From contig NZ_CP061300.1 of assembly GCF_018687635.1 (NCBI RefSeq), forward strand, positions 1,178,001 through 1,242,000: a stretch of DNA of 64,000 bases, read 5' to 3'. The translations under genes and the position numbers were made by a program. Source of the stretch: Polynucleobacter sp. MWH-Braz-FAM2G. Its GTDB lineage: Bacteria; Pseudomonadota; Gammaproteobacteria; Burkholderiales; Burkholderiaceae. Below are positions 8,659-18,135 of the stretch, piece by piece; position 1 is the stretch's first letter, and each line of letters starts with the position of its first letter. Under the pieces are notes generated by a model that saw only the letters and a program-made list of their open reading frames with translations, was not told the DNA's origin and searched no databases.

Positions 8659-9431
8659 GCTGCGTCCTTGCTCATAATGCGATTAAAGAATTGATGAACC
8701 CTTGGATCTTTGCTGGTATCACGGAGAACTTTTGGGTCGCCCTCAGCGATGATGCCTTTAGCGCCCTTATCCAACATAATGACTTTGTCAGCGATAGCAT
8801 AAATACTAGCCAGCTCATGCGAAACAATTACGAAGGTAATGCCTAAGTTCTTTGATAAATCCAAAATAGTGCTATCTAGGTCAGCAGACGTAATGGGATC
8901 CAAGCCCGCAGATGGCTCATCTAGAAATAGTATCTTTGGATCCAAAGCCATTGCTCTAGCAATCGCTGCCCGCTTTTGCATGCCACCACTAATCTCACTA
9001 GGCATGTAAGATTCATATGGCAGGAGTCCAACTAGGTCGAGCTTGCAACGCGCCAGCAAATCCATTTGGGGCTGAGTCAACTGCGTGTATTCCTGCATAA
9101 ACAATGTCACGTTATCCAGCAAATTCATAGAGCCAAATAGAGCACCCTGCTGATACATTACTCCAAAGCTCGTCATGATTTTTTGACGCTCAGCACCAAG
9201 TGCAGTCGTGATGTTTTGCCCCTCAATCAACACATCGCCTGATAAGGGCTGATACAGGCCAAATAAATTTTTTAATAAGCTCGATTTACCACATCCTGAT
9301 CCACCAAGGATCACAAAAATTTCACCATAATTTACAGTGAAATTCAGGTTCTGCATAAGAACATTCGATCCATAACCCACCGTGAGGTTTTGGACATCAA
9401 TCGCGTATTCAGATTTTGCCGGGGTGTCCAT
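8655..9431 (-). CDS. mlaF: MCE-system ABC transporter ATP-binding protein, MlaF-like
   Basis: A 258-residue cytosolic ATPase. Walker A is GGSGCGKSS (about residues 43-51), the Q-loop lies around MYQQGALF, the ABC signature is ISGGMQKRAAIARAMAL (about 147-163), Walker B is ILFLDEPSAGLDP (about 167-179) and the switch His is in IVSHE. The signature GGMQKR is typical of MlaF-type proteins. It powers lipid movement by the adjacent permease. The gene overlaps the MCE gene by 4 bases and abuts the permease gene (1-base overlap), so all four transport genes are one unit. Confidence 0.95.
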   Translation of the reverse strand: MDTPAKSEYAIDVQNLTVGYGSNVLMQNLNFTVNYGEIFVILGGSGCGKSSLLKNLFGLYQPLSGDVLIEGQNITTALGAERQKIMTSFGVMYQQGALFGSMNLLDNVTLFMQEYTQLTQPQMDLLARCKLDLVGLLPYESYMPSEISGGMQKRAAIARAMALDPKILFLDEPSAGLDPITSADLDSTILDLSKNLGITFVIVSHELASIYAIADKVIMLDKGAKGIIAEGDPKVLRDTSKDPRVHQFFNRIMSKDAA

Positions 9432-10603
9432 CAGAAGCCTGTCTTATAGGAAATGAAGGCAAAAATGCCGTCTACCAAAACGATTAAAACAATACTACTG
9501 ACAACTGCGCGTGTGGCTGAGATACCTACCGCTGCCGCTCCATTTCCTGTTTGCATACCACGCAAACACCCAACAGCAGAAACAACTACGCCAAAGAGTG
9601 TTGCTTTAATAAGCCCAGAACAAATATCTTCTATATCTACAGCAGACAGCATGCCATTGTAAAAATTCACAAAAGGAATGCCGTAGATCAACATCGTCAA
9701 CATAGAAGAAAAAATACTCACGATATCTGCATACAAGGTCAAAATAGGTGCAACTAAAATACCCGCCAATACGCGTGGCACAACCAAAAATCGAATTGGG
9801 CTCAAGCCACCAGATACCAATGCATCAACCTCGCTATTAACGGTCATGGTTCCAATCTCAGCAGCAAAGGCAGCAGAGGAACGACCCGCCAACAAAATAG
9901 CAGTAATTAAAGGACCCATTTCTCGAACAATACCTAACGCCGCAAGAGGACCAACAAAGGAAACTGCGCCAAATTGCTCCATACCAATAGCAGCTTGGAA
10001 AGACAAAATAACGCCAATCAAAAAGGATACCAATCCAACAATAGGCAAGGCTGCAATACCAGCCTCTACTGCCGCATTAACAAAATCGCCCCAACGAACT
10101 TGTTTCGGATTGCGTAGTGAAAAAACCAAATCAGAGGCCAAATGCCCGGTAAAAGAAATTAATCCGACCGCATCATCAATGAGATTTTGAAAAGCCATTC
10201 CCGTACTAACAACAAAACTTCTTTTGGGCTTTTGTACCGGAACCGGAAATAAATTACTGATTGGATTAAATTCATTAAGCAATGGTTCATAGCGTGCATC
10301 AAGACCAACCAGCTCGAACTTGGCACCAGAGGCAATTTGCATTTCTTTCACGCCAATCAGGAACGCAATGCCCGCCCCATCCAAAAATGTCACCTTGCTA
10401 GCATCGAAAATCAGGGATTTACTTTTGCTATCTCCCTGCTTTAACCATTGATCCTGAGTGTGATAAATCTGAGTCCATACACCACCAAGAGAGTAGACAT
10501 TGACATTACCATCGACCGTCACTTTGGCAGTATTGGCGTCGACCGAAGACCAAACTGCCACTGGGGCATCAGAAACGGTGGAAATAGCGTCAGAATTGCT
10601 CAT
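9431..10603 (-). CDS. mlaE: MlaE-like permease with fused N-terminal STAS (MlaB-like) domain
   Basis: A 390-residue fusion. Residues about 18-115 are a STAS domain (FDASKVTFLDGAGIAFL) that in E. coli is the separate protein MlaB. Residues about 145-390 are the MlaE permease, with motifs AIGMEQFGAVSF, LGIVREMGPLITAILLAGR and GTMTVNSEVDAL. It forms the membrane core of the lipid transporter and contacts the ATPase. It is the first gene of the minus-strand unit that runs to position 2800. Fused STAS-MlaE proteins are known in other proteobacteria, so this is a variant and not an oddity by itself. Confidence 0.93.
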   Translation of the reverse strand: MSNSDAISTVSDAPVAVWSSVDANTAKVTVDGNVNVYSLGGVWTQIYHTQDQWLKQGDSKSKSLIFDASKVTFLDGAGIAFLIGVKEMQIASGAKFELVGLDARYEPLLNEFNPISNLFPVPVQKPKRSFVVSTGMAFQNLIDDAVGLISFTGHLASDLVFSLRNPKQVRWGDFVNAAVEAGIAALPIVGLVSFLIGVILSFQAAIGMEQFGAVSFVGPLAALGIVREMGPLITAILLAGRSSAAFAAEIGTMTVNSEVDALVSGGLSPIRFLVVPRVLAGILVAPILTLYADIVSIFSSMLTMLIYGIPFVNFYNGMLSAVDIEDICSGLIKATLFGVVVSAVGCLRGMQTGNGAAAVGISATRAVVSSIVLIVLVDGIFAFISYKTGF

Positions 10604-10646
10604 AGGTGAACTATAAGGTATCTATATGAAAGATATATAAAACCTC

Positions 10647-10683
10647 AAAAAAAGAAAAGGGCCTAGTCTTTCAACTAGGCCCT
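10647..10683 (-). terminator. Rho-independent terminator of tRNA-Arg
   Basis: A 10-bp perfect stem (10658-10667 with 10674-10683, AGGGCCTAGT) closes a 6-base loop and is followed on the minus strand by a T-rich tail (TTTTCTTTTTTT). It sits just after the 3' end of the tRNA-Arg gene and before the MCE operon, so it separates the two units. Confidence 0.88.
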
Positions 10684-10692
10684 CGTATCAGG

Positions 10693-10769
10693 TGGTGCGG
10701 CTGGCAGGAATTGAACCCACGACCCCTTGGTTCGTAGCCAAGTACTCTATCCAGCTGAGCTACAGCCGC
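10693..10769 (-). tRNA. tRNA-Arg (anticodon ACG)
   Basis: A 77-base cloverleaf read on the minus strand, beginning GCGGCTGTAGCTCAG and ending with an encoded CCA. The acceptor stem GCGGCTG pairs with CAGCCGC, the T arm contains GGGTTCAATTCC, and the anticodon loop is CTACGAA, giving ACG (read as ICG after deamination by TadA). Confidence 0.97.
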
Positions 10770-10787
10770 AACAGCCATAATTATGCC

Positions 10788-11288
10788 ATGGAAGAGAAGA
10801 ACTACATCACACCCGCAGGTCATGAGCGTATTAAAGCGGAGCTCTTACAGCTCTTAAACCTTGATAGACCCGAGGTTGTCAAGGTTGTCCACTGGGCTGC
10901 GAGCAATGGAGATCGGTCTGAAAATGGGGACTATATCTACGGTAAAAAGCGCCTGCGGGAGATAGACAGACGGATTCGGTTTCTGAATAAACGCCTCGAA
11001 TTTGCGGTAGTTGTAGATAATTCAGCCCGAAAATCGGGAGAAAATGACTCAGAGCAGGTGTTCTTTGGGGCGACTGTTACCTACTCCACCCTAGAAGGTC
11101 CAGAGGCCGGCAAAGAAACTGTAATTACCATTGTCGGAGTCGATGAGGTTGACTTAGAGAAAGGTCACGTCAGCTGGGTGTCACCCATTGCAAAAGCACT
11201 CATCAAATCTAGGATCGGTGACTGCGTCTTTATTCAAACACCCAGCGGCCCCGCTGAAATTGAAATTTTAAATGTGGAATACCTATAA
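10788..11288 (+). CDS. greB: Transcription elongation factor GreB
   Basis: A 166-residue factor that enters the RNA polymerase secondary channel and stimulates cleavage of backtracked RNA. The N-terminal coiled coil (about 1-80) carries the acidic tip SNGDRSENGDYIYG; the longer YIYGKK form and basic patch distinguish GreB from GreA. The C-terminal FKBP-like domain (about 85-166) ends in IEILNVEYL. A longer reading frame extends back through the tRNA gene, but the ATG at 10788 gives the normal family start (MEEKNYITPAG). Only 18 bases separate it from the oppositely oriented tRNA-Arg, so its promoter must lie in or beyond the tRNA gene. Confidence 0.95.
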   Translation: MEEKNYITPAGHERIKAELLQLLNLDRPEVVKVVHWAASNGDRSENGDYIYGKKRLREIDRRIRFLNKRLEFAVVVDNSARKSGENDSEQVFFGATVTYSTLEGPEAGKETVITIVGVDEVDLEKGHVSWVSPIAKALIKSRIGDCVFIQTPSGPAEIEILNVEYL

Positions 11289-11303
11289 AACTAAACGGCG
11301 AAA

Positions 11304-13691
11304 TTAAACCGCGCGCGTGCGCGTCACTCGCATCACATCAGGATTGGCACGAAGACTGCGCATCACTTTGGAAAGATGCAGACGATCATAGACCTGGATC
11401 GTAAAACGAATGGTCACAGAATCTTCTTTGTAGCGATCTTCCATGGAAACATTCATGATGTTAGAGTCGGCGGCAGTGACACTGCTTGCCACTCGGGCCA
11501 GAACACCCTTCCCTTGACGAGTATCGATGGCCAAATCCAATTCAAACTCACGATTAAGCTCTTTACCCCACTCAACCTCGACCCATTTATCGCTATCTTT
11601 TGAAAGCATGCGTAAAGCAACTGGACAATCATTGGTATGTACTTGTAAGCCCTCACCTTTACCTAGGTAACCAATAATATTGTCGCCAGGAATAGGATGG
11701 CAACAAGTTTGAAAATGAATGGAGTTACCCTCGCGGCCATCAACCAAAATTGCTTGACGTTGATGGTGGTTAACTTCCTGGTGTGGTGCAACCCAATCAG
11801 CGGCACCGAGTCGCATCTGCTCAGAGCCTCCTTCATCATCAATCAAAATTTTGATGCGAATGGCTAATTCTTGAGGGGAGCGTCTGCCTAAAGCGATATT
11901 GACACAAGCCTCTTCACGGGTCTTATCACCCGTCCAATGCATCAATTTTTCCCATATTTCTGGACTGAGCAAAGCCGCATCAACCCCTTGTTGACGCAAT
12001 GCATTGGCCAAAAGGCGTTCACCTAGCTGTAATGATTCGGAGTAATGCTTTGTTTTTAACGAATGACGAATGGAGGCACGTGCTTTACCAGTCCTCACAA
12101 ATGCCAACCATCCCGGATTTGGCTGAGAGTTTGCAGAAGTAATTACTTCAACAATATCGCTATTTTTTAACTCACTTCGTAAAGGCAGTTGTAAACCATT
12201 GATCTTGACAGCGACACAGGTATTACCAAGGTCACTATGAATAGAGTAGGCAAAATCTAAAGCGGTTGCGCCTCTTGGCAAAGCTCTGATCTGCCCTGTC
12301 GGCGTGAAGACATACACAGCATCAGGAAACAGGTCAATTTTGACGTGCTCTAAAAACTCTTGTGAATCCCCGCTGCTATCTTGAATATCAATCAAAGACT
12401 GGAGCCATTGATGGGCTCGATTCTGAACCTCACTCATGTCAGGCGAACCATCTTTATATGCCCAGTGAGCGGCAACGCCTGCCTCTGCTACAGCATGCAT
12501 ATCTGCCGTACGAATCTGGAACTCTACAGGCACACCAGAAGGACCTAACAAAGTTGTGTGTAAAGATTGATAGCCATTTAATTTGGGGATAGCAATATAG
12601 TCCTTAAACTTACCGGGCATCGGCTTGTATAGAGAATGCAAAATACCAAGCGCTCGGTAGCATTCATCAATGGTATGTACCGTTACCCTGAAAGCATAAA
12701 CATCTAATACTTGTGAAAAACTCAAATGCTTAGAGCGCATCTTGTTGTAAATACTAAAGAGCGTTTTTTCACGACCACGTAAGTCAACTTCTAAATTGGC
12801 CTTAGCAAAAGCCAAGCGTGAAGCTTGCAAAATCTTTTCAACCATTTCCTTGCGGTTGCCACGCGCACGCTTTACTGCGCCCTCAATCACCCGGAAACGC
12901 ATGGGCATGGAATAGCGGAAGCTGAGATCTTGTAAGTCTCGGTAAATCACATTTAAACCAAGACGATGTGCAATAGGAGCGTAGATCTCTATCGTCTCGG
13001 CTGCAACGCGCCGACGCTTTTCCATGGGAACAGCATCAAGGGTACGCATGTTATGAGTGCGATCTGCCAGCTTTACTAAGATGACGCGCACATCACGCGC
13101 CATCGCCATAAACATCTTCCGAAAGCTTTCCGCCTGGGCTTCCGCATGACTTTGAAACTCTAACTTATCTAGTTTGGTAAGCCCCTCTACAAGCTCTGCC
13201 ACTTTATTGCCAAACTTTTCTACCAGATCTGATTTTGTACAGCCAGTATCTTCAATCACGTCATGTAATAAGGCGGCCATGATTGATGGAGCATCTAAGC
13301 GCCAGGTAGCGCATAGCTCAGCAACAGCAACTGGATGCGTAATATAAGGTTCACCACTATGACGATATTGACCTAAGTGCGCCGCATCAGAAAACTGAAA
13401 TGCTTTTTTAACTTGTGCGACTTCTTCGGGTTTTAGATACGAAAGCTTGGAAAGAAGCCCTTCAATCGAAACAACCTGATGCTTTAAAGGAAGATTGGGG
13501 GCTGAGGTCGGGCCAAATAAATGCCGACTAGATTGCGCCAAAAGACTCGCAATAATGGATTTTTTACCGCTTTGTGATTCTGTGGGTTTTTCGCCCAATA
13601 ATTGCGCCTGATCTGAATCAAGCGAAGCATCTTTAGACGAGATGCTTCCTGCTTTACCCGATGTTTTGAAAGTTCCTAAAGGGAGCTCCAC
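11304..13691 (-). CDS. spoT: Bifunctional (p)ppGpp synthetase/hydrolase, SpoT/RelA family
   Basis: A 795-residue stringent-response enzyme. The HD hydrolase domain (about 100-260) keeps HDVIEDT and the later LADRTHNMRTL, so hydrolysis should be active. The synthetase domain (about 290-420) has KDYIAIPKLNGYQSLHT. TGS (about 465-525) and C-terminal ACT (about 715-795) domains follow. This is a Rel/SpoT bifunctional type. The start is a GTG with a GGGG-containing site upstream; the first 65 or so residues are low in conservation and are longer than in E. coli SpoT (about 700). It lies 15 bases after rpoZ, the classic gmk-rpoZ-spoT order, and its stop faces greB. Confidence 0.95.
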   Translation of the reverse strand: MELPLGTFKTSGKAGSISSKDASLDSDQAQLLGEKPTESQSGKKSIIASLLAQSSRHLFGPTSAPNLPLKHQVVSIEGLLSKLSYLKPEEVAQVKKAFQFSDAAHLGQYRHSGEPYITHPVAVAELCATWRLDAPSIMAALLHDVIEDTGCTKSDLVEKFGNKVAELVEGLTKLDKLEFQSHAEAQAESFRKMFMAMARDVRVILVKLADRTHNMRTLDAVPMEKRRRVAAETIEIYAPIAHRLGLNVIYRDLQDLSFRYSMPMRFRVIEGAVKRARGNRKEMVEKILQASRLAFAKANLEVDLRGREKTLFSIYNKMRSKHLSFSQVLDVYAFRVTVHTIDECYRALGILHSLYKPMPGKFKDYIAIPKLNGYQSLHTTLLGPSGVPVEFQIRTADMHAVAEAGVAAHWAYKDGSPDMSEVQNRAHQWLQSLIDIQDSSGDSQEFLEHVKIDLFPDAVYVFTPTGQIRALPRGATALDFAYSIHSDLGNTCVAVKINGLQLPLRSELKNSDIVEVITSANSQPNPGWLAFVRTGKARASIRHSLKTKHYSESLQLGERLLANALRQQGVDAALLSPEIWEKLMHWTGDKTREEACVNIALGRRSPQELAIRIKILIDDEGGSEQMRLGAADWVAPHQEVNHHQRQAILVDGREGNSIHFQTCCHPIPGDNIIGYLGKGEGLQVHTNDCPVALRMLSKDSDKWVEVEWGKELNREFELDLAIDTRQGKGVLARVASSVTAADSNIMNVSMEDRYKEDSVTIRFTIQVYDRLHLSKVMRSLRANPDVMRVTRTRAV

Positions 13692-13706
13692 ACCGGAACC
13701 CCTAAA

Positions 13707-13910
13707 TTAGAGTGGTACTTTGGTCAGCATGTCACGGTCAGTTACGCCAGCAGCAACCTCACGCAATGCAACAACGGTAGCCTTATCTCTGGAATCAACA
13801 CGTGGGGAGTGACCTTGAACCAGTTGACGCGCACGATACGTGGCAGCCAAAACCAATTCAAAACGATTTGGGATAGTTTTAAGACAATCTTCTACAGTAA
13901 TACGGGCCAT
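13707..13910 (-). CDS. rpoZ: DNA-directed RNA polymerase omega subunit
   Basis: A 67-residue protein beginning [10 protein letters not shown], the near-invariant omega start, followed by [16 protein letters not shown], the conserved omega core that clamps the beta-prime subunit. Its order gmk-rpoZ-spoT is widely conserved in proteobacteria. The 44-base gap to gmk and 15-base gap to spoT suggest co-transcription. Confidence 0.96.
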   Translation of the reverse strand: MARITVEDCLKTIPNRFELVLAATYRARQLVQGHSPRVDSRDKATVVALREVAAGVTDRDMLTKVPL

Positions 13911-13954
13911 CCTGAACTCACTTAATTTAGCTTCAATACCTATAGGATAACTGA

Positions 13955-14593
13955 TTAGACGCCGAGACGCTTCAAAAGCGCTGGGTTTCTGGCCATGCTG
14001 GGTCCAGAACGCAGTCGGCTGGAGGCCAAAATATGCTTCAAATCCAATAATGCTTGCTCAAAAGAATCATTCACAACAATGTAGTCAGCCTCATGAGCAT
14101 GCAGTAACTCGAGGTGAGCGGCGGCTAAACGGCGCTGAATGGTGGCTTCATCATCTTGACCTCGCTTACGCAAGCGCTCCTCTAAAGCCTCGATAGATGG
14201 CGGAAAAATAAAAATCCATTGCGCTGAGGGTACTAATTTCCGAATCTGCTGAGCACCCTGCCAATCAATTTCTAGCATGACATCACTTCCTGCCTTCATC
14301 TGCGACTCAATCCAAGGTCTTGAGGTGCCGTAAAAATGACCATGTACTTCTGCCCACTCTAGGAAATGACCATCATCCCGTTCTTGCAAAAAATCTTCTT
14401 TGGTCAAAAAACGATAATCTTTGCCATCAACTTCACCAGGTCTTGGAGCACGAGTTGTTGTAGATAAAGACAGTTTTAATCCAGCATCATCTTTCAGCAA
14501 GGCGTTCACCAAGGAAGACTTGCCTGCACCAGAAGGCGCAACGATCATCAACATACTTCCTTGGTAGGATGGCATCAAATTAGCGTTAGTCAT
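13955..14593 (-). CDS. gmk: Guanylate kinase
   Basis: Phosphorylates GMP to GDP with ATP in the cytosol, supplying guanine nucleotides and, indirectly, (p)ppGpp. The 212-residue protein has the P-loop APSGAGKSS (about residues 18-26), the GMP-binding stretch [19 protein letters not shown] (about 43-61) and the [13 protein letters not shown] segment. About ten residues precede the usual [12 protein letters not shown] start, so initiation at an internal Met is possible. It lies 12 bases after yicC and leads into rpoZ-spoT. Confidence 0.95.
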   Translation of the reverse strand: MTNANLMPSYQGSMLMIVAPSGAGKSSLVNALLKDDAGLKLSLSTTTRAPRPGEVDGKDYRFLTKEDFLQERDDGHFLEWAEVHGHFYGTSRPWIESQMKAGSDVMLEIDWQGAQQIRKLVPSAQWIFIFPPSIEALEERLRKRGQDDEATIQRRLAAAHLELLHAHEADYIVVNDSFEQALLDLKHILASSRLRSGPSMARNPALLKRLGV

Positions 14594-14605
14594 TATTAAT
14601 CTGAA

Positions 14606-15535
14606 TTATTCTAAATTTTGAACTTGCTCACGCATCTGTTCAATAAAAAGCTTTAACTCTAATGCAGCCTGCGTACATTCTTCTGATACAGACTTCGAAC
14701 TTAGCGTATTTGCTTCACGGTTAAGTTCCTGCATTAAAAAGTCTAAACGCTTACCAACTGGGCCTTTACCTGCCAGCGCTGAGTCAACAGCTTGCAGATG
14801 GGTTTTTAGGCGCGCAAATTCTTCTGCAACATCAATTCGTACCGCATACAAAACTACCTCTTGCCGAATTCGCTCCATTAATTCAGTGCCAGCCTTTGTC
14901 TGCTCTTGAGCAGCTAGAGCCTCCGCTAAACGCTCAGTCAACTTTTCTTGATATTGAGCGACATATTCTGGGACCTTGGGTTCGATCAGGTCGACAACAC
15001 CGCGCATTTTGCTAGTGATGTTTGTCAGAATACCCACCAAGGCTTTTCCCTCTGCATGACGACTTTCTATCAATGCCGATAAAGCGGCACGACCTGCCTC
15101 AACGGTAGCAGTGATCCAGCCATCCTCTTCACCGCGAGGCTCAGAAACCACACCTGGCCAACGTAGAACCTCGGCAATACTGAGCTCTTGCGCCTTAGGA
15201 AAAGCCTCTTGAGCTTTTTCTTGAAGGGTATATAACGCGTCAAGTCGATCTCGATTGATGGCACCTAATGCGTGAGAATTGCTTTTTGCGGCACCGGCAG
15301 CTGCGTTATTTACCCGCCAAGCAGCTCGAAACTCGACTTTTCCACGAGATAAGTTCTGGGAAGCCATTTCACGCAAGGCGGGCTCTGCTCCCCGACACTC
15401 ATCTGGAAGACGAAAGCCCAAATCCAGAAAGCGGCTATTTACTGCCCGACATTCCACCTGCAGATCAGCCACTACGCCCGCCCCCAAAGGGACTTGGCGA
15501 GAAGCGCTGCCATAACCAGTCATGCTCGATATCAT
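14606..15535 (-). CDS. yicC: YicC family endoribonuclease
   Basis: A 309-residue protein starting MISSMTGYGSAS, the hallmark of the family. The N-terminal YicC domain (about 1-160) contains ECRAVNSRFLDLGFRLP, and the C-terminal DUF1732 region (about 220-309) contains KRLDFLMQELNREANTLSSK and the terminal IEQMREQVQN. E. coli YicC has been shown to be an endoribonuclease affecting small RNA stability. It is upstream of gmk as in many proteobacteria and divergent from rph, with 66 bases between. Confidence 0.93.
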   Translation of the reverse strand: MISSMTGYGSASRQVPLGAGVVADLQVECRAVNSRFLDLGFRLPDECRGAEPALREMASQNLSRGKVEFRAAWRVNNAAAGAAKSNSHALGAINRDRLDALYTLQEKAQEAFPKAQELSIAEVLRWPGVVSEPRGEEDGWITATVEAGRAALSALIESRHAEGKALVGILTNITSKMRGVVDLIEPKVPEYVAQYQEKLTERLAEALAAQEQTKAGTELMERIRQEVVLYAVRIDVAEEFARLKTHLQAVDSALAGKGPVGKRLDFLMQELNREANTLSSKSVSEECTQAALELKLFIEQMREQVQNLE

Positions 15536-15601
15536 ATGGACATTGTAGATTCTTTATTAACGCACTGACCAAATACAGCACAAAATCTGAGGACCCTCTT
15601 T

Positions 15602-16342
15602 ATGAACGCCACCAACCCAAGCAAAATTAGCCGCCCGAGCGGTCGACAACCCCAAGATTTGCGCCCAGTGACAATTTCTCGAGCCTTTACCAAGCACGCT
15701 GAAGGATCGGTCCTGATTGCCTTTGGCGACACAAAAGTACTTTGCACAGCAAGTATTTTAGATAAAGTTCCTCCACACAAAAAAGGTTCTGGAGAAGGAT
15801 GGGTTACTGCCGAATACGGTATGTTGCCCCGCTCTACACATACACGTAGCGATCGCGAAGCCGCTCGAGGAAAACAATCAGGACGCACCCAGGAAATTCA
15901 ACGCCTCATTGGACGAGCTATGCGTAGCGTTTTTGATTTAAAAGTTCTTGGCGAACGAACAATTCATCTCGATTGCGATGTATTACAAGCAGATGGAGGA
16001 ACACGCACCGCCTCCATCACAGGCGCATATGTTGCTGCAAGAGATGCAGTGAACCAACTGATGAAAAGTGGCGCCCTCTCTAAAGATCCAATCATTGATA
16101 GTGTTGCGGCAATTTCAGTTGGAATCTATCAAGGTACACCGGTTTTGGATTTGGACTATCCAGAAGATTCTTCATGCGATACAGACATGAATATTGTGAT
16201 GACAGGCAAAGGCGGCATGATTGAAGTACAAGGCACTGCTGAAGGCGCTACTTTTTCCAGAGCTGAACTCAATGCGCTATTAGATCTAGCAGAGCAAGGT
16301 ATTGAGGAGTTAACCCGTTTGCAATTAGATTCTTTGAAATAA
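15602..16342 (+). CDS. rph: Ribonuclease PH
   Basis: A 246-residue phosphorolytic 3'-5' exoribonuclease that trims tRNA 3' ends. The family start region [13 protein letters not shown], then [35 protein letters not shown] and the [15 protein letters not shown] phosphate/metal region are all present, so it should be active (unlike the frameshifted gene of some E. coli K-12 strains). It is first in a plus-strand series with rdgB and hemW, 11 bases apart from rdgB. Confidence 0.96.
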   Translation: MNATNPSKISRPSGRQPQDLRPVTISRAFTKHAEGSVLIAFGDTKVLCTASILDKVPPHKKGSGEGWVTAEYGMLPRSTHTRSDREAARGKQSGRTQEIQRLIGRAMRSVFDLKVLGERTIHLDCDVLQADGGTRTASITGAYVAARDAVNQLMKSGALSKDPIIDSVAAISVGIYQGTPVLDLDYPEDSSCDTDMNIVMTGKGGMIEVQGTAEGATFSRAELNALLDLAEQGIEELTRLQLDSLK

Positions 16343-16353
16343 TTCATTAGGTC

Positions 16354-16959
16354 ATGCAAAAACTAGTTCTCGCATCCAATAATGCCGGTAAGGTAAGAGA
16401 ATTTCAGGCGCTCTTAGCCCCCCTTGATTTTCAGGTAATCCCGCAGGGTGAATTAGGCATCCCCTCCGCCGAAGAACCTCACTTCACTTTTATTGAGAAT
16501 GCGCTAGCTAAGGCGCGTCATGCCAGTGCAGCGAGCGGTCTACCGGCACTAGCTGATGATTCGGGCATTTGTGCACATGCCTTAAATGGGCAACCAGGGG
16601 TTTTATCTGCTCGTTATGCAGGAGTGTCTAGTGATGACTCCGATAACAACCAAAAATTAATACAAGAGCTTAGAGACAAAACCGATCGTGGTGCGCATTA
16701 CGTCTGCGCATTAGTATTTGTCGCTAACCAAAATGATCCCGAGCCCATTGTTGTTCAAACACAATGGTATGGCGAAATTATTGACCAAGCTCAGGGTGCG
16801 AATGGATTTGGCTATGATCCTCATTTCTTTTTGCCTGATCAAAAACTAACGGCAGCTCAATTAGACCCAGCAGTAAAAAATTTGATCAGCCATCGAGGCC
16901 AAGCATTACGCGAACTTATTAAGCAATTGCAAGCACGTGCTCAATTCCAGTCCCAATAA
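16354..16959 (+). CDS. rdgB: Non-canonical purine NTP pyrophosphatase (RdgB/HAM1)
   Basis: Hydrolyses ITP, dITP and XTP to monophosphates to keep them out of nucleic acids. The 201-residue protein has the HAM1 start LASNNAGKVREF, TFIENALAKARHAS, the catalytic-acid region LADDSGICAHAL, and GFGYDPHFF, all family signatures. Length is typical. It follows rph by 11 bases and overlaps the presumed start of hemW. Confidence 0.96.
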   Translation: MQKLVLASNNAGKVREFQALLAPLDFQVIPQGELGIPSAEEPHFTFIENALAKARHASAASGLPALADDSGICAHALNGQPGVLSARYAGVSSDDSDNNQKLIQELRDKTDRGAHYVCALVFVANQNDPEPIVVQTQWYGEIIDQAQGANGFGYDPHFFLPDQKLTAAQLDPAVKNLISHRGQALRELIKQLQARAQFQSQ

Positions 16960-18124
16960 AATATCGTTGACTGCATTGCCTCCTCTGGCCCTGTATATTC
17001 ATTTTCCATGGTGTGAAAAGAAATGCCCCTATTGCGATTTCAACTCCCACCAAATCAAAGATGGCATAGGTAAGTCTGGCTTTGATGAAGCGCGCTATAT
17101 CAAGGTACTCATAGCCGATTTAGAAACAGAACTTCCACGCATTTGGGGTAGGCAGGTCCACAGCATCTTCATTGGTGGAGGAACGCCTAGCCTTCTTTCG
17201 CCTGCCGCCATGGACGAATTACTTTGTGCTATTCGAGCTCGACTCAATCTAGAACCGGATGCTGAAATCACGATGGAGGCCAACCCAGGTTCAGTAGAGA
17301 CAGAGAAATTTTCCGCATTTGCAAAAGCAGGAATAAATCGTGTTTCCTTGGGCATTCAAAGCTTTCAGGACGATCAACTCAAGGCCTTAGGACGGATACA
17401 TACCGGCGAGCAAGCGAAGCATGCGATTGATATTGCATTACAGCACTTCAAATCAGTAAATTTAGATCTCATGTATGGTTTACCCAATCAAACTCTAGAG
17501 ATGGCAAAAGCCGATATAGAAACAGCCCTCTTATTCAATACCCCTCACCTATCTTTCTACAACCTCACCTTAGAGCCCAATACCTACTTTGCAAACTTTC
17601 CACCGCATTTACCCAGCGAAGATGAAGTCGATGCTATTTTTGAACAAAACTTAGCGCTATTAAGCAATGCTGGATATCAACGCTATGAGGTGTCTGCTTA
17701 TGCAAAGAAAAATCAAGAATGCAAACACAATCTCAATTACTGGCGCTTTGGTGATTACATTGGTATCGGCGCAGGCGCTCACGGCAAGATTTCTTTTCCC
17801 GACAAAATTACTCGTCAAGTGAGAGAGCGACATCCCGAGACGTATATGCAAGCAATGGAATCTAAAGGTAATGCCTTGATTGAGGCGAAAGAAATTCCCG
17901 CCAAAGACCTTCCTTTCGAATTCATGCTCAATGCCCTTAGACTGACCAATGGCGTTGCGACAAATACATTCAGTGAGCGAACTGGATTACCTTTGAGCGT
18001 TATTAGCCATGGTTTATCAGAAGCTAGCAAAAAACGATTATTAGATGACAATCCCAGTCAATTAAAAGCTACCCCCTTAGGGCTGCGCTATCTAAACAAT
18101 CTTCAAGAGATGTTTTTAGATTGA
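16937..18124 (+). CDS. hemW: Radical SAM haem chaperone HemW
   Basis: A 395-residue radical SAM protein. The Fe-S motif CEKKCPYC (CxxxCxxC) is at about residues 26-33, with the phenylalanine-bearing CDFNSH typical of HemW and not of coproporphyrinogen dehydrogenase HemN. GGGTPS and LGIQSFQDDQLK (SAM-binding) and the C-terminal HemN_C region follow. HemW inserts haem into respiratory enzymes. The start is uncertain: the GTG at 16937 overlaps rdgB by 22 bases, while a TTG at 16967 would avoid overlap; neither has a good ribosome site. Confidence 0.93.
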   Translation: MLNSSPNKISLTALPPLALYIHFPWCEKKCPYCDFNSHQIKDGIGKSGFDEARYIKVLIADLETELPRIWGRQVHSIFIGGGTPSLLSPAAMDELLCAIRARLNLEPDAEITMEANPGSVETEKFSAFAKAGINRVSLGIQSFQDDQLKALGRIHTGEQAKHAIDIALQHFKSVNLDLMYGLPNQTLEMAKADIETALLFNTPHLSFYNLTLEPNTYFANFPPHLPSEDEVDAIFEQNLALLSNAGYQRYEVSAYAKKNQECKHNLNYWRFGDYIGIGAGAHGKISFPDKITRQVRERHPETYMQAMESKGNALIEAKEIPAKDLPFEFMLNALRLTNGVATNTFSERTGLPLSVISHGLSEASKKRLLDDNPSQLKATPLGLRYLNNLQEMFLD

Positions 18125-18135
18125 AGTCTTTCTAA

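Noticed and set aside
10692..10787. Upstream extension of greB
   Set aside because: It runs through the tRNA-Arg gene on the opposite strand; the family start is at 10788.
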